From contig JBEKEC010000011.1 of assembly GCA_050014015.1 (NCBI GenBank), positions 62,001-126,000 on the forward strand: a DNA stretch of 64,000 bases. The letters run 5' to 3'. A program made the position numbers and the translations under genes. This DNA comes from PALSA-1353 sp050014015. Lineage in GTDB: Bacteria; Planctomycetota; Phycisphaerae; Tepidisphaerales; Tepidisphaeraceae. The notes below the pieces were generated by a model. That model ran no database searches. It was not told the DNA's origin and worked only from the letters and a program-made list of their open reading frames with translations. Shown piece after piece: positions 8,438 through 17,046 of the stretch (position 1 is the first letter of the stretch; each line of letters begins with the position of its first letter).

Positions 8438-8459
8438 GCTCCGGATGTACATCCGGAGC
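8438..8459. repeat. Perfect 22-bp palindrome, family B, upstream of dxr
   Basis: Each 11-nt half reads GCTCCGGATGT and its complement, giving a perfect palindrome centred on GTAC. The flank that follows (CTGGCGG) is also seen beside the copy inside the MnmE-like gene at 12217-12240, so the element extends beyond the palindrome. It contains an ATG in frame with dxr, a likely cause of start misannotation. Confidence 0.8.
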
Positions 8460-8480
8460 CTGGCGGTTATATTGTCCCTC

Positions 8481-9656
8481 GTGAGCAAACGCGTCGCGAT
8501 CCTCGGCTCCACCGGATCAATCGGCTGTAGCACGCTGGACGTGATTCGCCATCTCGGCCCCCCCTATCGCGCGTTCGCTCTGGGCGCTTACCGCCAAGTC
8601 GACAAGCTCGCCGCCCAGACGAAGGAATTCTCGCCTGCGGCCGTCGCCCTGGTCGATGAATCGCGCCTCGATCGCCTCAAGCATCTCCTCGGCCCGGGCG
8701 GCCCGCGCATCTTCACCGGTGAAAGCGGCATGGTCGATCTGGCCCGGCATGATGACGTGGACATCGTCATCGCCGCGGTCGTCGGCGCGGCCGGCCTGCC
8801 CGCCGCCCTGGCCGCCGTCCGCGCCGGCAAAACCCTCGCCCTTGCCAACAAGGAGGCCCTGGTCGTCGCCGGATCGCTCCTGATTCCCGAGGCCCGCCGG
8901 CGCGGCGTGGCCCTCCTTCCCGTCGATTCCGAGCATTCCGCCATCTTCCAGGCCATGGCCTGCGGACGCGCACGCGAGGTTCGCCGGGTCGTCCTGACCG
9001 CCAGCGGCGGTCCCTTCCGCGATTGGCCCCTTGATAAAATTCGCAACGCAACTCCCGCCGACGCCCTGAACCATCCCACCTGGCGGATGGGAAACAAGGT
9101 CACCGTGGACTCGGCAACCATGTTCAACAAAGCCCTGGAGCTTATCGAAGCCTGCTGGCTCTTCGATCTCCGGCCAGAACAGGTTCAGATCATGGTGCAT
9201 CCGGAATCGATCATTCATTCCATGGTCGAATTCATCGACGGCTCGGTGATCGCCCAGCTTTGCCCCCCGGACATGCGCACGCCGATCCAATACACCCTGA
9301 CCTACCCCGAGCGTGCCAACGGTTGCTCCGGCCGCATGGATTGGACAAAATGCCAAACCCTGCACCTGGAACCGCCCGATTTGGACCGATTCCCCGCCCT
9401 GCGCCTGGCCTACCAGGTCGCCGAGACCGGTGGAACCGCCGGGGCCGTGTTAAACGCGGCAAACGAGGTCGCCGTTGCCGCCTTTATGGACAACAAAATC
9501 CCCTTCGGCGAGATTACCGGCATTGTCGAACTTACAATTTCCCTGGCCCGGGTTCAGATGAATCCCACTCTGGACGATTTGCTCGATGCAGACCGATGGG
9601 CCAGGAACGCCGCTGAAACTTCCATCGCCGCCAGAGCGTGTGCTCCCTTGGCGTGA
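8481..9656 (+). CDS. dxr: 1-deoxy-D-xylulose 5-phosphate reductoisomerase
   Basis: DXR makes 2-C-methyl-D-erythritol 4-phosphate from DXP with NADPH, the committed step of the MEP isoprenoid pathway. I see the NADPH-binding GSTGSIG at residues 9-15, ALANKEALVVAG near 125, the metal/substrate motif LPVDSEHSAIFQ near 150 and the family signature MGNKVTVDSATMFNKALELIEA near 205, followed by VHPESIIHSMVEF. I choose the GTG at 8481 (MSKRVAIL); the in-frame ATG at 8445 falls inside a dispersed palindrome. The 391-residue length is normal. rseP follows 35 nt downstream, the common dxr-rseP order. Confidence 0.95.
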   Translation: MSKRVAILGSTGSIGCSTLDVIRHLGPPYRAFALGAYRQVDKLAAQTKEFSPAAVALVDESRLDRLKHLLGPGGPRIFTGESGMVDLARHDDVDIVIAAVVGAAGLPAALAAVRAGKTLALANKEALVVAGSLLIPEARRRGVALLPVDSEHSAIFQAMACGRAREVRRVVLTASGGPFRDWPLDKIRNATPADALNHPTWRMGNKVTVDSATMFNKALELIEACWLFDLRPEQVQIMVHPESIIHSMVEFIDGSVIAQLCPPDMRTPIQYTLTYPERANGCSGRMDWTKCQTLHLEPPDLDRFPALRLAYQVAETGGTAGAVLNAANEVAVAAFMDNKIPFGEITGIVELTISLARVQMNPTLDDLLDADRWARNAAETSIAARACAPLA

Positions 9657-9691
9657 GGCGTGAGGCAACGAAGCATAAACGGACTTTCTGA

Positions 9692-11815
9692 ATGATCTAT
9701 CTCCATAACGCACTGGACTATTCCCTACTGGCGCTCGGCCTGGGCTTCGTCATTTTTTTCCACGAGTTGGGGCACTTCCTGGCCGCCAAGTATTGCGACG
9801 TGAAGGTCGAGCAGTTCGCGATCGGGTTCGGCCCGGCGGTGCTCGCATGGCGCAAGGGCATCGGATTCCGCTGGGGCACCACCACGCCCGATTACAACCG
9901 CATCGTTCAGCAGCATTTTGAAGCCGATCAAAAGGATCACCTGCAATTCCGGGAGAAAACCGAGCCAACCCTCGACTACTCCGACGCCGCCGTCAAATCC
10001 CTCGGCTTGGGCGAAACGGAATACCGATTCAATTGGATTCCCCTCGGCGGGTACGTGAAGATGCTGGGCCAGGACGATCTTCGCCCCGGCGTCACCGCCG
10101 AAGACCCCCGCGCTTACAACAAGAAATCCGTCGGCGCGCGGATGCTCATTGTTTCCGCCGGCGTCATCATGAACGTGATCTTCGCCGCGATTGGGTTCAT
10201 GACGATCTTCATGATCGGCTACCCGGTGCCCCCGGCGACGGTGGGCAGCGTCATCGCCAACAGCCCCGCCGCCCGCGCCGCCGCCGCCAATGGAACGCTC
10301 GTTGGACTGCAACCCGGCGACGTGATCCTTTCCTATGACGGCAGTCCGATGGACGGCGATTTCAGCCGCATTCCCCTCCACGTCGCCCTCACTCACGAAG
10401 GCGTGCGGGTTGCCATCGTCGTGCAACATCCCGACGGCGGCGTCCAGACCCTCTACGCCTCCCCCTCAACCCCCGGCCCCGACGGCAAGGGACTGCGCCA
10501 GCTTGGCGTGGGTCAGCCCTTCGAATTGTCCGGACCTGAAGCTATCCCCGATGAGGAAACGGATAATGCCCTGCTCGCCAAGACCGACCTGCCCGACTTC
10601 TGGGCCTTAAACCCTGGAGATCGCATCACCCGGATCGCCGGCCAACCCGTCAAATCCAACGGCGCCGCGGCCATCGTTCAGCTTTACGCGGCCATGGACG
10701 CGTCCGACGGCAAGCCGATCGATCTGACCATCGAATCCCCCGACGGCAAAATTCGCCAGACAAACTTTTCACCCCATTTTTCCGAGCCGTTCGCCACCTC
10801 CGATCTCAGCATCCTGGGAATGGTGCCGCGCGCTCGCGTGATTGAATTGGTCGATTCATCTCCCGCGCTCGATAAGCTGAAGCCCGGCGATGCGATCCTC
10901 GCGGTGGACGCCGGCGACGATCACCGCCTCAACCCCACCTGCCAGCAAATTCGGGACATCCTCCTGGCGGCGGGCGAAAAACAACTGAAAGTTTCTCTCA
11001 CCGTGCTCGACCCCGGCCAATCCAAGCCCCGCATCATCGAAGACCTCACTCCCTATCGCATCCCCAAGAGCGGCGGGCGACTGGGCCTGGGAATCTCCCT
11101 ACGCGCCGACGAACAACACCTCGTCGTCGCACAAACGCTGCCGAACTCGCCGGCGGCCGCCGGCAAAATCCCCGCTGGCGCAACCCTCACCGCCATCAAC
11201 GGCACGACCATCACCAATTGGCTTGAGCTTCGCCGCCTCGTCGCCTCCGCCAAACCGGGACAGAAGCTGGCAATCGCCTTCATCCCCCCCGACGCCGACG
11301 GCAAGCCTTCCGTCGCAACCCTCGAACTGAAACAGGATGACATCGACACCGCCAAGGCAATCCCCCTGGCCCATTATCTCCCCCTTCATACCATGATGAG
11401 CCAGCGCCACACCCACAACCCGCTCGTGGCCCTCGGCTGGGGCGTCGACGAGACCCGCGACCTTATCCTCCAGTTCTATGTCACCCTTCAGCGCATGGCC
11501 ACCGCCGACATTTCATTTTCCAACGTCATGGGCCCCGTCGGAATGGCGCAACAGGGCGCCCAGGTCGCCAGCCGCGGGCCCGTCTGGCTCCTCTGGTTCC
11601 TCTGCCTCATCAGCGCCAACCTCGCCGTCGTCAATTTCCTCCCCATCCCCATCGTCGACGGCGGACTTTTCACCTTGCTCATCCTGGAAAAAATCCAGGG
11701 CAAACCCCTTTCCTCCGACGCCCAGCGAATCGTTCAGATGGTCGGCCTGGTGCTGATCCTCGGCGTGTTTCTGCTCGTGACGTATCAGGACATCGCCCGC
11801 ATGGCGGGATATTGA
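9692..11815 (+). CDS. rseP: RIP metalloprotease RseP-like, site-2 protease with multiple PDZ domains
   Basis: A zinc intramembrane protease that cleaves membrane-bound anti-sigma factors or signal-peptide remnants. The first helix contains the zinc motif HELGH (24-28), and the C-terminal LDG region is present as NFLPIPIVDGG near residue 647. At 707 residues it is longer than the usual 420-450. The extra length is periplasmic: three PDZ-like stretches can be traced, each with a LxPGDxIxxxxG-type element (LVGLQPGDVILSYDG near 205, ALNPGDRITRIAGQPV near 305, IPAGATLTAINGTTI near 495). It directly follows dxr, a typical pairing. It is convergent with the MnmE-like gene across a perfect hairpin. 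Confidence 0.93.
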   Translation: MIYLHNALDYSLLALGLGFVIFFHELGHFLAAKYCDVKVEQFAIGFGPAVLAWRKGIGFRWGTTTPDYNRIVQQHFEADQKDHLQFREKTEPTLDYSDAAVKSLGLGETEYRFNWIPLGGYVKMLGQDDLRPGVTAEDPRAYNKKSVGARMLIVSAGVIMNVIFAAIGFMTIFMIGYPVPPATVGSVIANSPAARAAAANGTLVGLQPGDVILSYDGSPMDGDFSRIPLHVALTHEGVRVAIVVQHPDGGVQTLYASPSTPGPDGKGLRQLGVGQPFELSGPEAIPDEETDNALLAKTDLPDFWALNPGDRITRIAGQPVKSNGAAAIVQLYAAMDASDGKPIDLTIESPDGKIRQTNFSPHFSEPFATSDLSILGMVPRARVIELVDSSPALDKLKPGDAILAVDAGDDHRLNPTCQQIRDILLAAGEKQLKVSLTVLDPGQSKPRIIEDLTPYRIPKSGGRLGLGISLRADEQHLVVAQTLPNSPAAAGKIPAGATLTAINGTTITNWLELRRLVASAKPGQKLAIAFIPPDADGKPSVATLELKQDDIDTAKAIPLAHYLPLHTMMSQRHTHNPLVALGWGVDETRDLILQFYVTLQRMATADISFSNVMGPVGMAQQGAQVASRGPVWLLWFLCLISANLAVVNFLPIPIVDGGLFTLLILEKIQGKPLSSDAQRIVQMVGLVLILGVFLLVTYQDIARMAGY

Positions 11816-11820
11816 GCAAA

Positions 11821-11922
11821 GCTCGAAAATTCGAAATTCGAATGACGAATCAAATTCGAAGTCTGAAATTCGAATTTTGGACTTCGAATTTGATTCGTCA
11901 TTCGAATTTCGAATTTTCGAGC
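11821..11922. repeat. Perfect 43-bp inverted repeat made of TTCGAAT heptamers
   Basis: The left arm 11821-11863 and right arm 11880-11922 are exact reverse complements, with a 16-nt loop at 11864-11879. The arms are built of TTCGAAT/TCGAAAT-type words. The hairpin fills the gap between convergent rseP and the MnmE-like gene and could act as a bidirectional terminator, although it lacks a clean T-run. Confidence 0.9.
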
Positions 11923-11937
11923 TTCCGCGCGGCGGCC

Positions 11938-13104
11938 TCATTCGTCATTCGGATCGCGGATTTCGAGCTTTTCGCCCAGCTTTTCCAGCGCCGCCGGGTT
12001 CGCAATCGCCTCCGTCAGAATATCCCTCTGTCGCTGCGTCCACCAACGCGGCCGATTCTCGCCAAGGCGCCCAACCCCCATCCGCTGATGAATCGCGGCG
12101 CAAAGATCGCCCATCCCCTGCCCGGTCTTGGCCGAAATTTGAACCGCATTCAGCGACTGAAAATCCCAACCGGCCGGAAGATCGATCTTGTTGACAACAA
12201 TAATCCGCGCCCGCCAAGCCCCGGATGTACATCCGGGGCTGCGTGATGCCCACGTCGCATCCAAAACCTCGATCACAAGCTCGCTTTCCGAAATCTTTTC
12301 CCCGCTCGCCGAGATCGCCGCGCGCTCGATGGCATCGTCGGTTTGGCGCAGGCCCGGCGTATCGATCAGGATCGCCGGCATGCCCGCGACGTCCGCCATC
12401 TCCCCCACCCAATCCCGCGTCGTGCCCGGCACGTCCGCGGTGATCGACCGCTGCTGCCCAAACAGCCGGTTGGCCAGCGTGGATTTGCCCACGTTCGGCT
12501 CTCCGACGATCGCGATCTGCCCCGGATGCAGCAGCCGCCACAGCGTCCGATCCTTCAAAACCGCCGCCGCATCCACCGTGGAGGCGAAGCCTTCCACCGT
12601 GGAGGCGAAGCCTTCCACCGTGGAGGCGAAGCCTTCCACCCCATTCTTCAGCGCCGCCCGCCAGGCCTTGGGTTGATCCAGCAGCATTCGAATCGCCGGC
12701 TCATTTCTCGCCAGCGGCAGATACATCAGCATCTCCCGCTCCATCTCCCCGCCCACGTCATCCAGGGCCTCGGCCGCCACCGGCAACTTCGCGTCCATCA
12801 CCTCAAACCCTTCGCGTTCCGCCAGCATCAGCACCGATTCGATCACCCACGCCCCGCCATGCAGACAGATGTCCGCCCATTTGCCGTCATCGGCAACGAC
12901 AACCAGGCAATCGTCGATCTGCGACTTCCCATCCTGAAGATCGCCGTGCACGCACCGCCCGGCCGAAGGCGATTTGGAAAAAAACCTCTGAAGAAACCCC
13001 TGGACGCCGGCCCCGCGAATCCGCACCACCGCGATCGCCGACCCCCGCCCCCCCGCCGACGGCGTCAGCAGCATCGCCGTGCTGTCATGTCCCCGTGCCG
13101 TCAT
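11938..13104 (-). CDS. MnmE/TrmE-like GTPase lacking the C-terminal Cys motif
   Basis: MnmE with MnmG modifies U34 of certain tRNAs using methylene-THF. This 388-residue protein has the TrmE-type N-terminus (TAMLLTPSAGGRGSAIAVVRIRG) and a clear G domain: P-loop GEPNVGKST (201-209), GTTRD switch, DTPG (248-251) and NKID (305-308). It is shorter than the usual 450 or so and has no FCIGK-type C-terminal motif, so modification activity is doubtful. Two odd insertions are visible: three VEGFAST repeats at 155-175 and SPGCTSGAW at 289-297, encoded by a dispersed palindrome between DTPG and NKID. It may be a planctomycete-type paralogue. Confidence 0.8.
   Translation of the reverse strand: MTARGHDSTAMLLTPSAGGRGSAIAVVRIRGAGVQGFLQRFFSKSPSAGRCVHGDLQDGKSQIDDCLVVVADDGKWADICLHGGAWVIESVLMLAEREGFEVMDAKLPVAAEALDDVGGEMEREMLMYLPLARNEPAIRMLLDQPKAWRAALKNGVEGFASTVEGFASTVEGFASTVDAAAVLKDRTLWRLLHPGQIAIVGEPNVGKSTLANRLFGQQRSITADVPGTTRDWVGEMADVAGMPAILIDTPGLRQTDDAIERAAISASGEKISESELVIEVLDATWASRSPGCTSGAWRARIIVVNKIDLPAGWDFQSLNAVQISAKTGQGMGDLCAAIHQRMGVGRLGENRPRWWTQRQRDILTEAIANPAALEKLGEKLEIRDPNDE
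12217..12240. repeat. Perfect 24-bp palindrome, family B, inside the MnmE-like gene
   Basis: The half-site AGCCCCGGATGT and its exact complement form a 24-bp palindrome centred on GTAC, with the flank TGGCGG (read on the minus strand), as at 8438-8465. It adds in-frame residues SPGCTSG to the GTPase domain. Confidence 0.9.
12575..12637. repeat. Three tandem copies of a 21-bp unit inside the MnmE-like gene
   Basis: Three identical units (12575-12595, 12596-12616, 12617-12637) beginning ACCGTGGAGGCG encode VEGFAST three times on the minus strand. Because 21 is a multiple of 3 the frame is preserved. Exact identity suggests recent slippage. Confidence 0.9.
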
Positions 13105-13141
13105 TCGATCCCAACCCTCAAATATAGATTACCGTAAAGGC

Positions 13142-13227
13142 TACCGCGAAGGCGCGAAGAAGCGAAGGCGCGCGAAGCCAACCGGGAATTTCTTCGCGCA
13201 ACTTCGCGTCTTCGCGCCTTCGCGGTA
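13142..13227. repeat. Long GC-rich hairpin of CTTCGCG words
   Basis: Left arm 13142-13177 and right arm 13192-13227 are near-perfect inverted repeats (36 bp, about three mismatches) made of GCGAAGG/CTTCGCG words, with a 14-nt loop. It lies between coaX and the MnmE-like gene, both on the minus strand. One arm of the same word family recurs at about 31977-32038. Confidence 0.85.
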
Positions 13228-13248
13228 ATCTCCACGGAAAAGTCCCGA

Positions 13249-14022
13249 TCAGATTTCATGCCTGATATGGTGATTCGTATACGCCAGCGCGATTCCGTAC
13301 AGCCCAAGATCCGGCGAGATCGCGTGGATCAGTTCCCAGCCGTCGAAGAGCTGACGGGCATCTCCGCCGGTGGCGATGATTTCAGGCCATTGGCCGAGCT
13401 GCGTCGCATAGCTCTCGGCCGTCTCCTTGACCAATCCGCGAATGGCGAAATAAGCGCCCAGGGAAACGGCGGCGGCGGTGGAATCGCCGGCCAAATCGCC
13501 CGGCACCGCAAACGAAACCCGCCCAACGCCGGCCGTCCGCTGGCTCAGGGCATCCAGCATCATCGATAACCCCGGCGCTATCGCGCCCCCCAGGAAATCC
13601 CCGTTGTCGTTGCAGCAATCGACCGTCACCGCCGTCCCGGCATCGACCACAATACAGGCCTTGCCCATCTGCTCGTACGCCGCGGCAACGTTCAATATCC
13701 GGTCGATCCCCGTTTCCGATGGATTCCGCGTGCAAACCTCGATGGGAACCTCGATCTGCCGGCCAACCCATTGCACGGATTGGCCCGTCTGGCGCTGCAC
13801 GATGTCTTCAATATAGGGATTGACTTGCGGATTAACGCTCGCCGCGGCCACCGCCGGGTCCGCACTATCCGCGATGCGCGACCATGCCTGTTGAATCGCC
13901 TCTTCCCATTGACCGCTATCGTCAATGGGATGACGAACCACCCGCTCAAGTTCACCGCCAACAAACACGCCCGTCGCCAGGCGCGAATTGCCGACCGCAA
14001 CCACCAGAAGGTTGATGTCCAT
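13249..14022 (-). CDS. coaX: Type III pantothenate kinase
   Basis: CoaX phosphorylates pantothenate, the first step of coenzyme A synthesis, and belongs to the ASKHA fold. The 257-residue protein has GIDRILNVAAAYE near 105 (the TGxDRxxxxxxA motif), IVVDAGTAVTVDC near 125, and GGAIAPGLSMMLDAL near 147, all diagnostic. The N-terminal phosphate motif is VAVGNSRLATGVF instead of the usual DxGNTxxxxG, so the first Asp is replaced. The start ATG at 14022 overlaps the stop of the S53 peptidase gene by one base (TGATG), implying co-transcription and coupling. The lost N-terminal Asp makes activity slightly uncertain. Confidence 0.88.
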   Translation of the reverse strand: MDINLLVVAVGNSRLATGVFVGGELERVVRHPIDDSGQWEEAIQQAWSRIADSADPAVAAASVNPQVNPYIEDIVQRQTGQSVQWVGRQIEVPIEVCTRNPSETGIDRILNVAAAYEQMGKACIVVDAGTAVTVDCCNDNGDFLGGAIAPGLSMMLDALSQRTAGVGRVSFAVPGDLAGDSTAAAVSLGAYFAIRGLVKETAESYATQLGQWPEIIATGGDARQLFDGWELIHAISPDLGLYGIALAYTNHHIRHEI

Positions 14023-16811
14023 CAATCCAGAAGCTTATTGTCTCCTGAACCGCTGTCCAGCAGTTGAGATTCAAGGTTGGACCCGCCGCTCGAATCGCCG
14101 CTGGCGAACGGCGAATCCGTCGACGCTGAAGCCGCGCTGGAACTCGACGCCGCGAACGTCGGAGTAGCTCCCGAATCCGCAAACTGACCCACCAGGAAAT
14201 TCAGGTTCAGGTTGCCTTCGAAGATGACCTGCTGGGCCTCGGCGTTGGTTGGCGGGCCCTGGCTGCTGTACACCTGGGCGTTTCGGAACTGTTGAAAGAT
14301 CATTGCGTTGGAACTCAGCGGCGCTCCATTGAACGTATATCGCTCCGTCACGGTAATCGGCACCTCCGCAAATGGGCTGGTATTCGTGGAGCCCAAACCC
14401 GAGGACTGGGCGATAAGAACGTACGTCCCCGGCAGACTTGCGGTAAGTCCGCTGAAGGATGCCAGGCCGCCGAAGAACGTCGACGTCGTTTGGCCTGACA
14501 GCACGGCTCCCGCCGGCCCGGACAATATGCTGAGGGCAACCTTCGATCCGCTGGCCAAATACGTGATGTTGTTAAATCTATCTTCGGCAGCAATCACAAC
14601 GGGGCTCGTCATCAAACTGTATTGCCAGAATGACGCCGGTTGTTCGACGACCGCCAAATGCGTTGGCGCGCCTGCCATGATGTTAAACGCGTTGGAGAAC
14701 GCCGGATTAACGTTCGGGCTGCTGGCGATAAACTCGTACGTCCCGATCTGGTCGATGTGAAGTCCCGAAAAGGTCGCAACGCCATTGACGGGAACGGCCG
14801 TAGTGGTGCCCAAGAGCGTGCCCGCCTCCAGGATATCAATGGTCACGGTGTCAGCGACTCCGTTGAACGCCGTATCAACGCCATTGGTGGTCGGCGTAAA
14901 AGCGGTGACCTGAAGTCCCGGTGAAGTCGAAGAAATCGGTTCGCCTGCCACGGTGTTGACCGGTTGCTGCGTAAAATAGAGGGAGTCGATGGAGTCCGAG
15001 TAGATCGTCACATTACCCCCCTCCGCAATGGTCGGGCCGCCGACCATGTCCTGAATAAATCCCCCGCGAGGCGAGGCGCCGTTGAGTTCATCGGGCCATC
15101 CCCAACCGGTGTTCCCATTGTTCGGGGTTAACGTTATATCGGGGACCCTGGCCCCGGGCGCTGGCGCTGTCGTTGTTGTTGTTGTTGTTGTTGTTGTTGT
15201 TATTGTTTCTGTTACTGTTGTTATTGTTGTTCCTGTTGTTACTGTTGATAGTGTTACTGGGGGCGATATTACCGAGCTTGTGGCTACTGGCGATACTGTC
15301 TGCGTGTGGGCCCAAAGCGCAAATGCGTCCTCCTTCGGAGCGGGAACACCAGGTTGTACAAGGTCGCTCCAACTGTCCAGAGAGGTTTCCTCCACCCCCT
15401 CGATACCATACGCGGTCGCCGCAACCTGATAAGTATCATATACGGTTGTAGGTAGGCCGACCGGTGTAGTTGCGCCGACCACTGTAGTAACTACAGGTGA
15501 GCCGGGGCCGACCAATGGCGTTACCGTTGTCGTTGTCGTTGGCGTTGTCGTTACCGTTGTCGTTGTCCAGGATAGCGATTCGTCGCCCGGGGCGGTCGTG
15601 CCTCTATCGTCATAGGGCTCCAGGCCATCAACCTGGTAATTGTTCATCGAGCCGTAACCTCTGAGGTTCAGGCCCTGATCGACGATGGCGATCAGACCCG
15701 ACCACGCCGGACAGGAAAAGCTGGTGCCGCCGATGACGGACCACCCGCCCTGGATGGTCGGACCGTCCCCCGGGTCGGGACTGGAATTATAAACCCACAC
15801 CCCTGTCTCCGGGTCGGCATCCAACGCGACTATCGGATCATGATAAGCCGGGTTGGTAGTTGACTCCCCGCCGCCACTGGAGCCAAGAGCGTTGTTCCAC
15901 GGACCAAAATTCTGCACAATGCCGTTAAGGCCAACCGTCGTCGTCTCACCGCCGACCGACAGCACATTGTACGATGCCGCCGGAAACGAATTAGCCCCGT
16001 TGTCCCCGGACGACGCCAGGAACACAACACCGCCGGTCATGCCGTTGTTATCCAAATGACCGTTGGGAGAAACCAAGTATCCGTCTAACGTTTGTGGTTC
16101 CACGGCCACGCCGTTAATGATCTGAGCGTCGGGAGGGCCGCCCCAACTGTCTGAAACGGCAACCACGCCCGGTTGCTCAGCAGCGTAGACGTCGGCATCC
16201 AACAGGTCCCCGGCGCTATCCGATGCCGCTTCGACCAGCAGAATGTGCGCGCCTGGCGCAATCGCATGTGCCCATTCCACGTCCATCGAGGTTTCTTTGG
16301 ACCAACTCTGTATATCGGCGGTTGGCTCGACGATGGTGTTCGCGGTCGTCCCTAGCTTCACAACCGATAGAAAGAAATTCCCTTCCGCGTCGTAATTGCT
16401 GATTCCGCCTGTTGTTGCCTCTTCGCTTTCACCCGGCGAAAGATACGTCTCCGCGTCAAATGCCTGCACGTCGTTGATAATCGTCGGACTTCCGTACGCG
16501 TCCACAATCGCAATGGTCTCGCCCGCCCCATCGGCGCGAGAAACCGTGCCGTGGATGTCGTAAGACAAACCGGCGAAATCATACGCATCGTTCAGCAACT
16601 GAGGATCCAAACTGTTTGGAGTCCCCACCACCCCCTGCAAAGGCGTCGGCTGACTTGGCAGCGGCGGCGGAGCAATCGGATTACTCACTATCGCCGGCGT
16701 CACCGACAGCATGATCCGCTGTTCCAGCATCTCCATCTGCACCTTGCTCGCCACGCCAAAAACTCTGGACCGCCGGGTGGCCGCTCGCCGCATGTTTCGT
16801 TTCCTCAGCAT
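14022..16811 (-). CDS. Secreted S53 (sedolisin) serine-carboxyl peptidase with LEPRxLL-like N-terminus
   Basis: The 929-residue protein starts with a basic region and MEMLEQRIMLS (27-36), matching the LEPRxLL-type N-terminal motif of large planctomycete surface proteins. The sedolisin catalytic residues are visible: Glu about 173 and Asp about 177 in WSKETSMDVEWAHA, the oxyanion Asp about 270 in LASSGDNGA, and Ser about 364 in VIGGTSFSCPAWSG. A Thr-rich low-complexity linker (roughly 415-555) follows, then three Ig-like or invasin-like repeats with LHIDQIGTYEFIASSP and LTASLPGTYVLIAQSS. It probably acts outside the cell as an acid-type endopeptidase. coaX overlaps its 3' end. Confidence 0.88.
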   Translation of the reverse strand: MLRKRNMRRAATRRSRVFGVASKVQMEMLEQRIMLSVTPAIVSNPIAPPPLPSQPTPLQGVVGTPNSLDPQLLNDAYDFAGLSYDIHGTVSRADGAGETIAIVDAYGSPTIINDVQAFDAETYLSPGESEEATTGGISNYDAEGNFFLSVVKLGTTANTIVEPTADIQSWSKETSMDVEWAHAIAPGAHILLVEAASDSAGDLLDADVYAAEQPGVVAVSDSWGGPPDAQIINGVAVEPQTLDGYLVSPNGHLDNNGMTGGVVFLASSGDNGANSFPAASYNVLSVGGETTTVGLNGIVQNFGPWNNALGSSGGGESTTNPAYHDPIVALDADPETGVWVYNSSPDPGDGPTIQGGWSVIGGTSFSCPAWSGLIAIVDQGLNLRGYGSMNNYQVDGLEPYDDRGTTAPGDESLSWTTTTVTTTPTTTTTVTPLVGPGSPVVTTVVGATTPVGLPTTVYDTYQVAATAYGIEGVEETSLDSWSDLVQPGVPAPKEDAFALWAHTQTVSPVATSSVISPPVTLSTVTTGTTITTVTETITTTTTTTTTTTAPAPGARVPDITLTPNNGNTGWGWPDELNGASPRGGFIQDMVGGPTIAEGGNVTIYSDSIDSLYFTQQPVNTVAGEPISSTSPGLQVTAFTPTTNGVDTAFNGVADTVTIDILEAGTLLGTTTAVPVNGVATFSGLHIDQIGTYEFIASSPNVNPAFSNAFNIMAGAPTHLAVVEQPASFWQYSLMTSPVVIAAEDRFNNITYLASGSKVALSILSGPAGAVLSGQTTSTFFGGLASFSGLTASLPGTYVLIAQSSGLGSTNTSPFAEVPITVTERYTFNGAPLSSNAMIFQQFRNAQVYSSQGPPTNAEAQQVIFEGNLNLNFLVGQFADSGATPTFAASSSSAASASTDSPFASGDSSGGSNLESQLLDSGSGDNKLLD
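15171..15250. repeat. Trinucleotide (GTT)n microsatellite inside the S53 gene
   Basis: A run of GTT units with occasional ATT/ACT interruptions encodes the poly-Thr linker on the minus strand. A similar, more degenerate tract (GTC/GTT) lies at about 15520-15570. The three-base unit means length changes keep the frame. Confidence 0.85.
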
Positions 16812-17046
16812 TGAACACCTTTTCTCGGTAAAAATTGCTCTTGCCGCCAGCTACAAAACTAAAACTCCGCGCAAAGCAATCGAAGGTCTACCCCTTCCTC
16901 ACTGGAGAACAAATATCTGCCCCGCCGCACAAATCCTCCTGCCGCGGCCAATGGTAAACAACAGCGTTCGATTGTACCGGCGTCCCGCGGATGCCGCCAA
17001 TAAATTCATATCGCCAATAAACTCATCTCCCAATGCCTAACCGCGA

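Noticed and set aside
12575..12637. Three 21-bp repeats as a CRISPR array
   Set aside because: Units are directly adjacent with no spacers and are coding; no cas genes in the window.
15171..15250. Microsatellite as a phase-variation switch
   Set aside because: The unit is three bases inside a coding region, so length change alters a Thr linker but not the frame.
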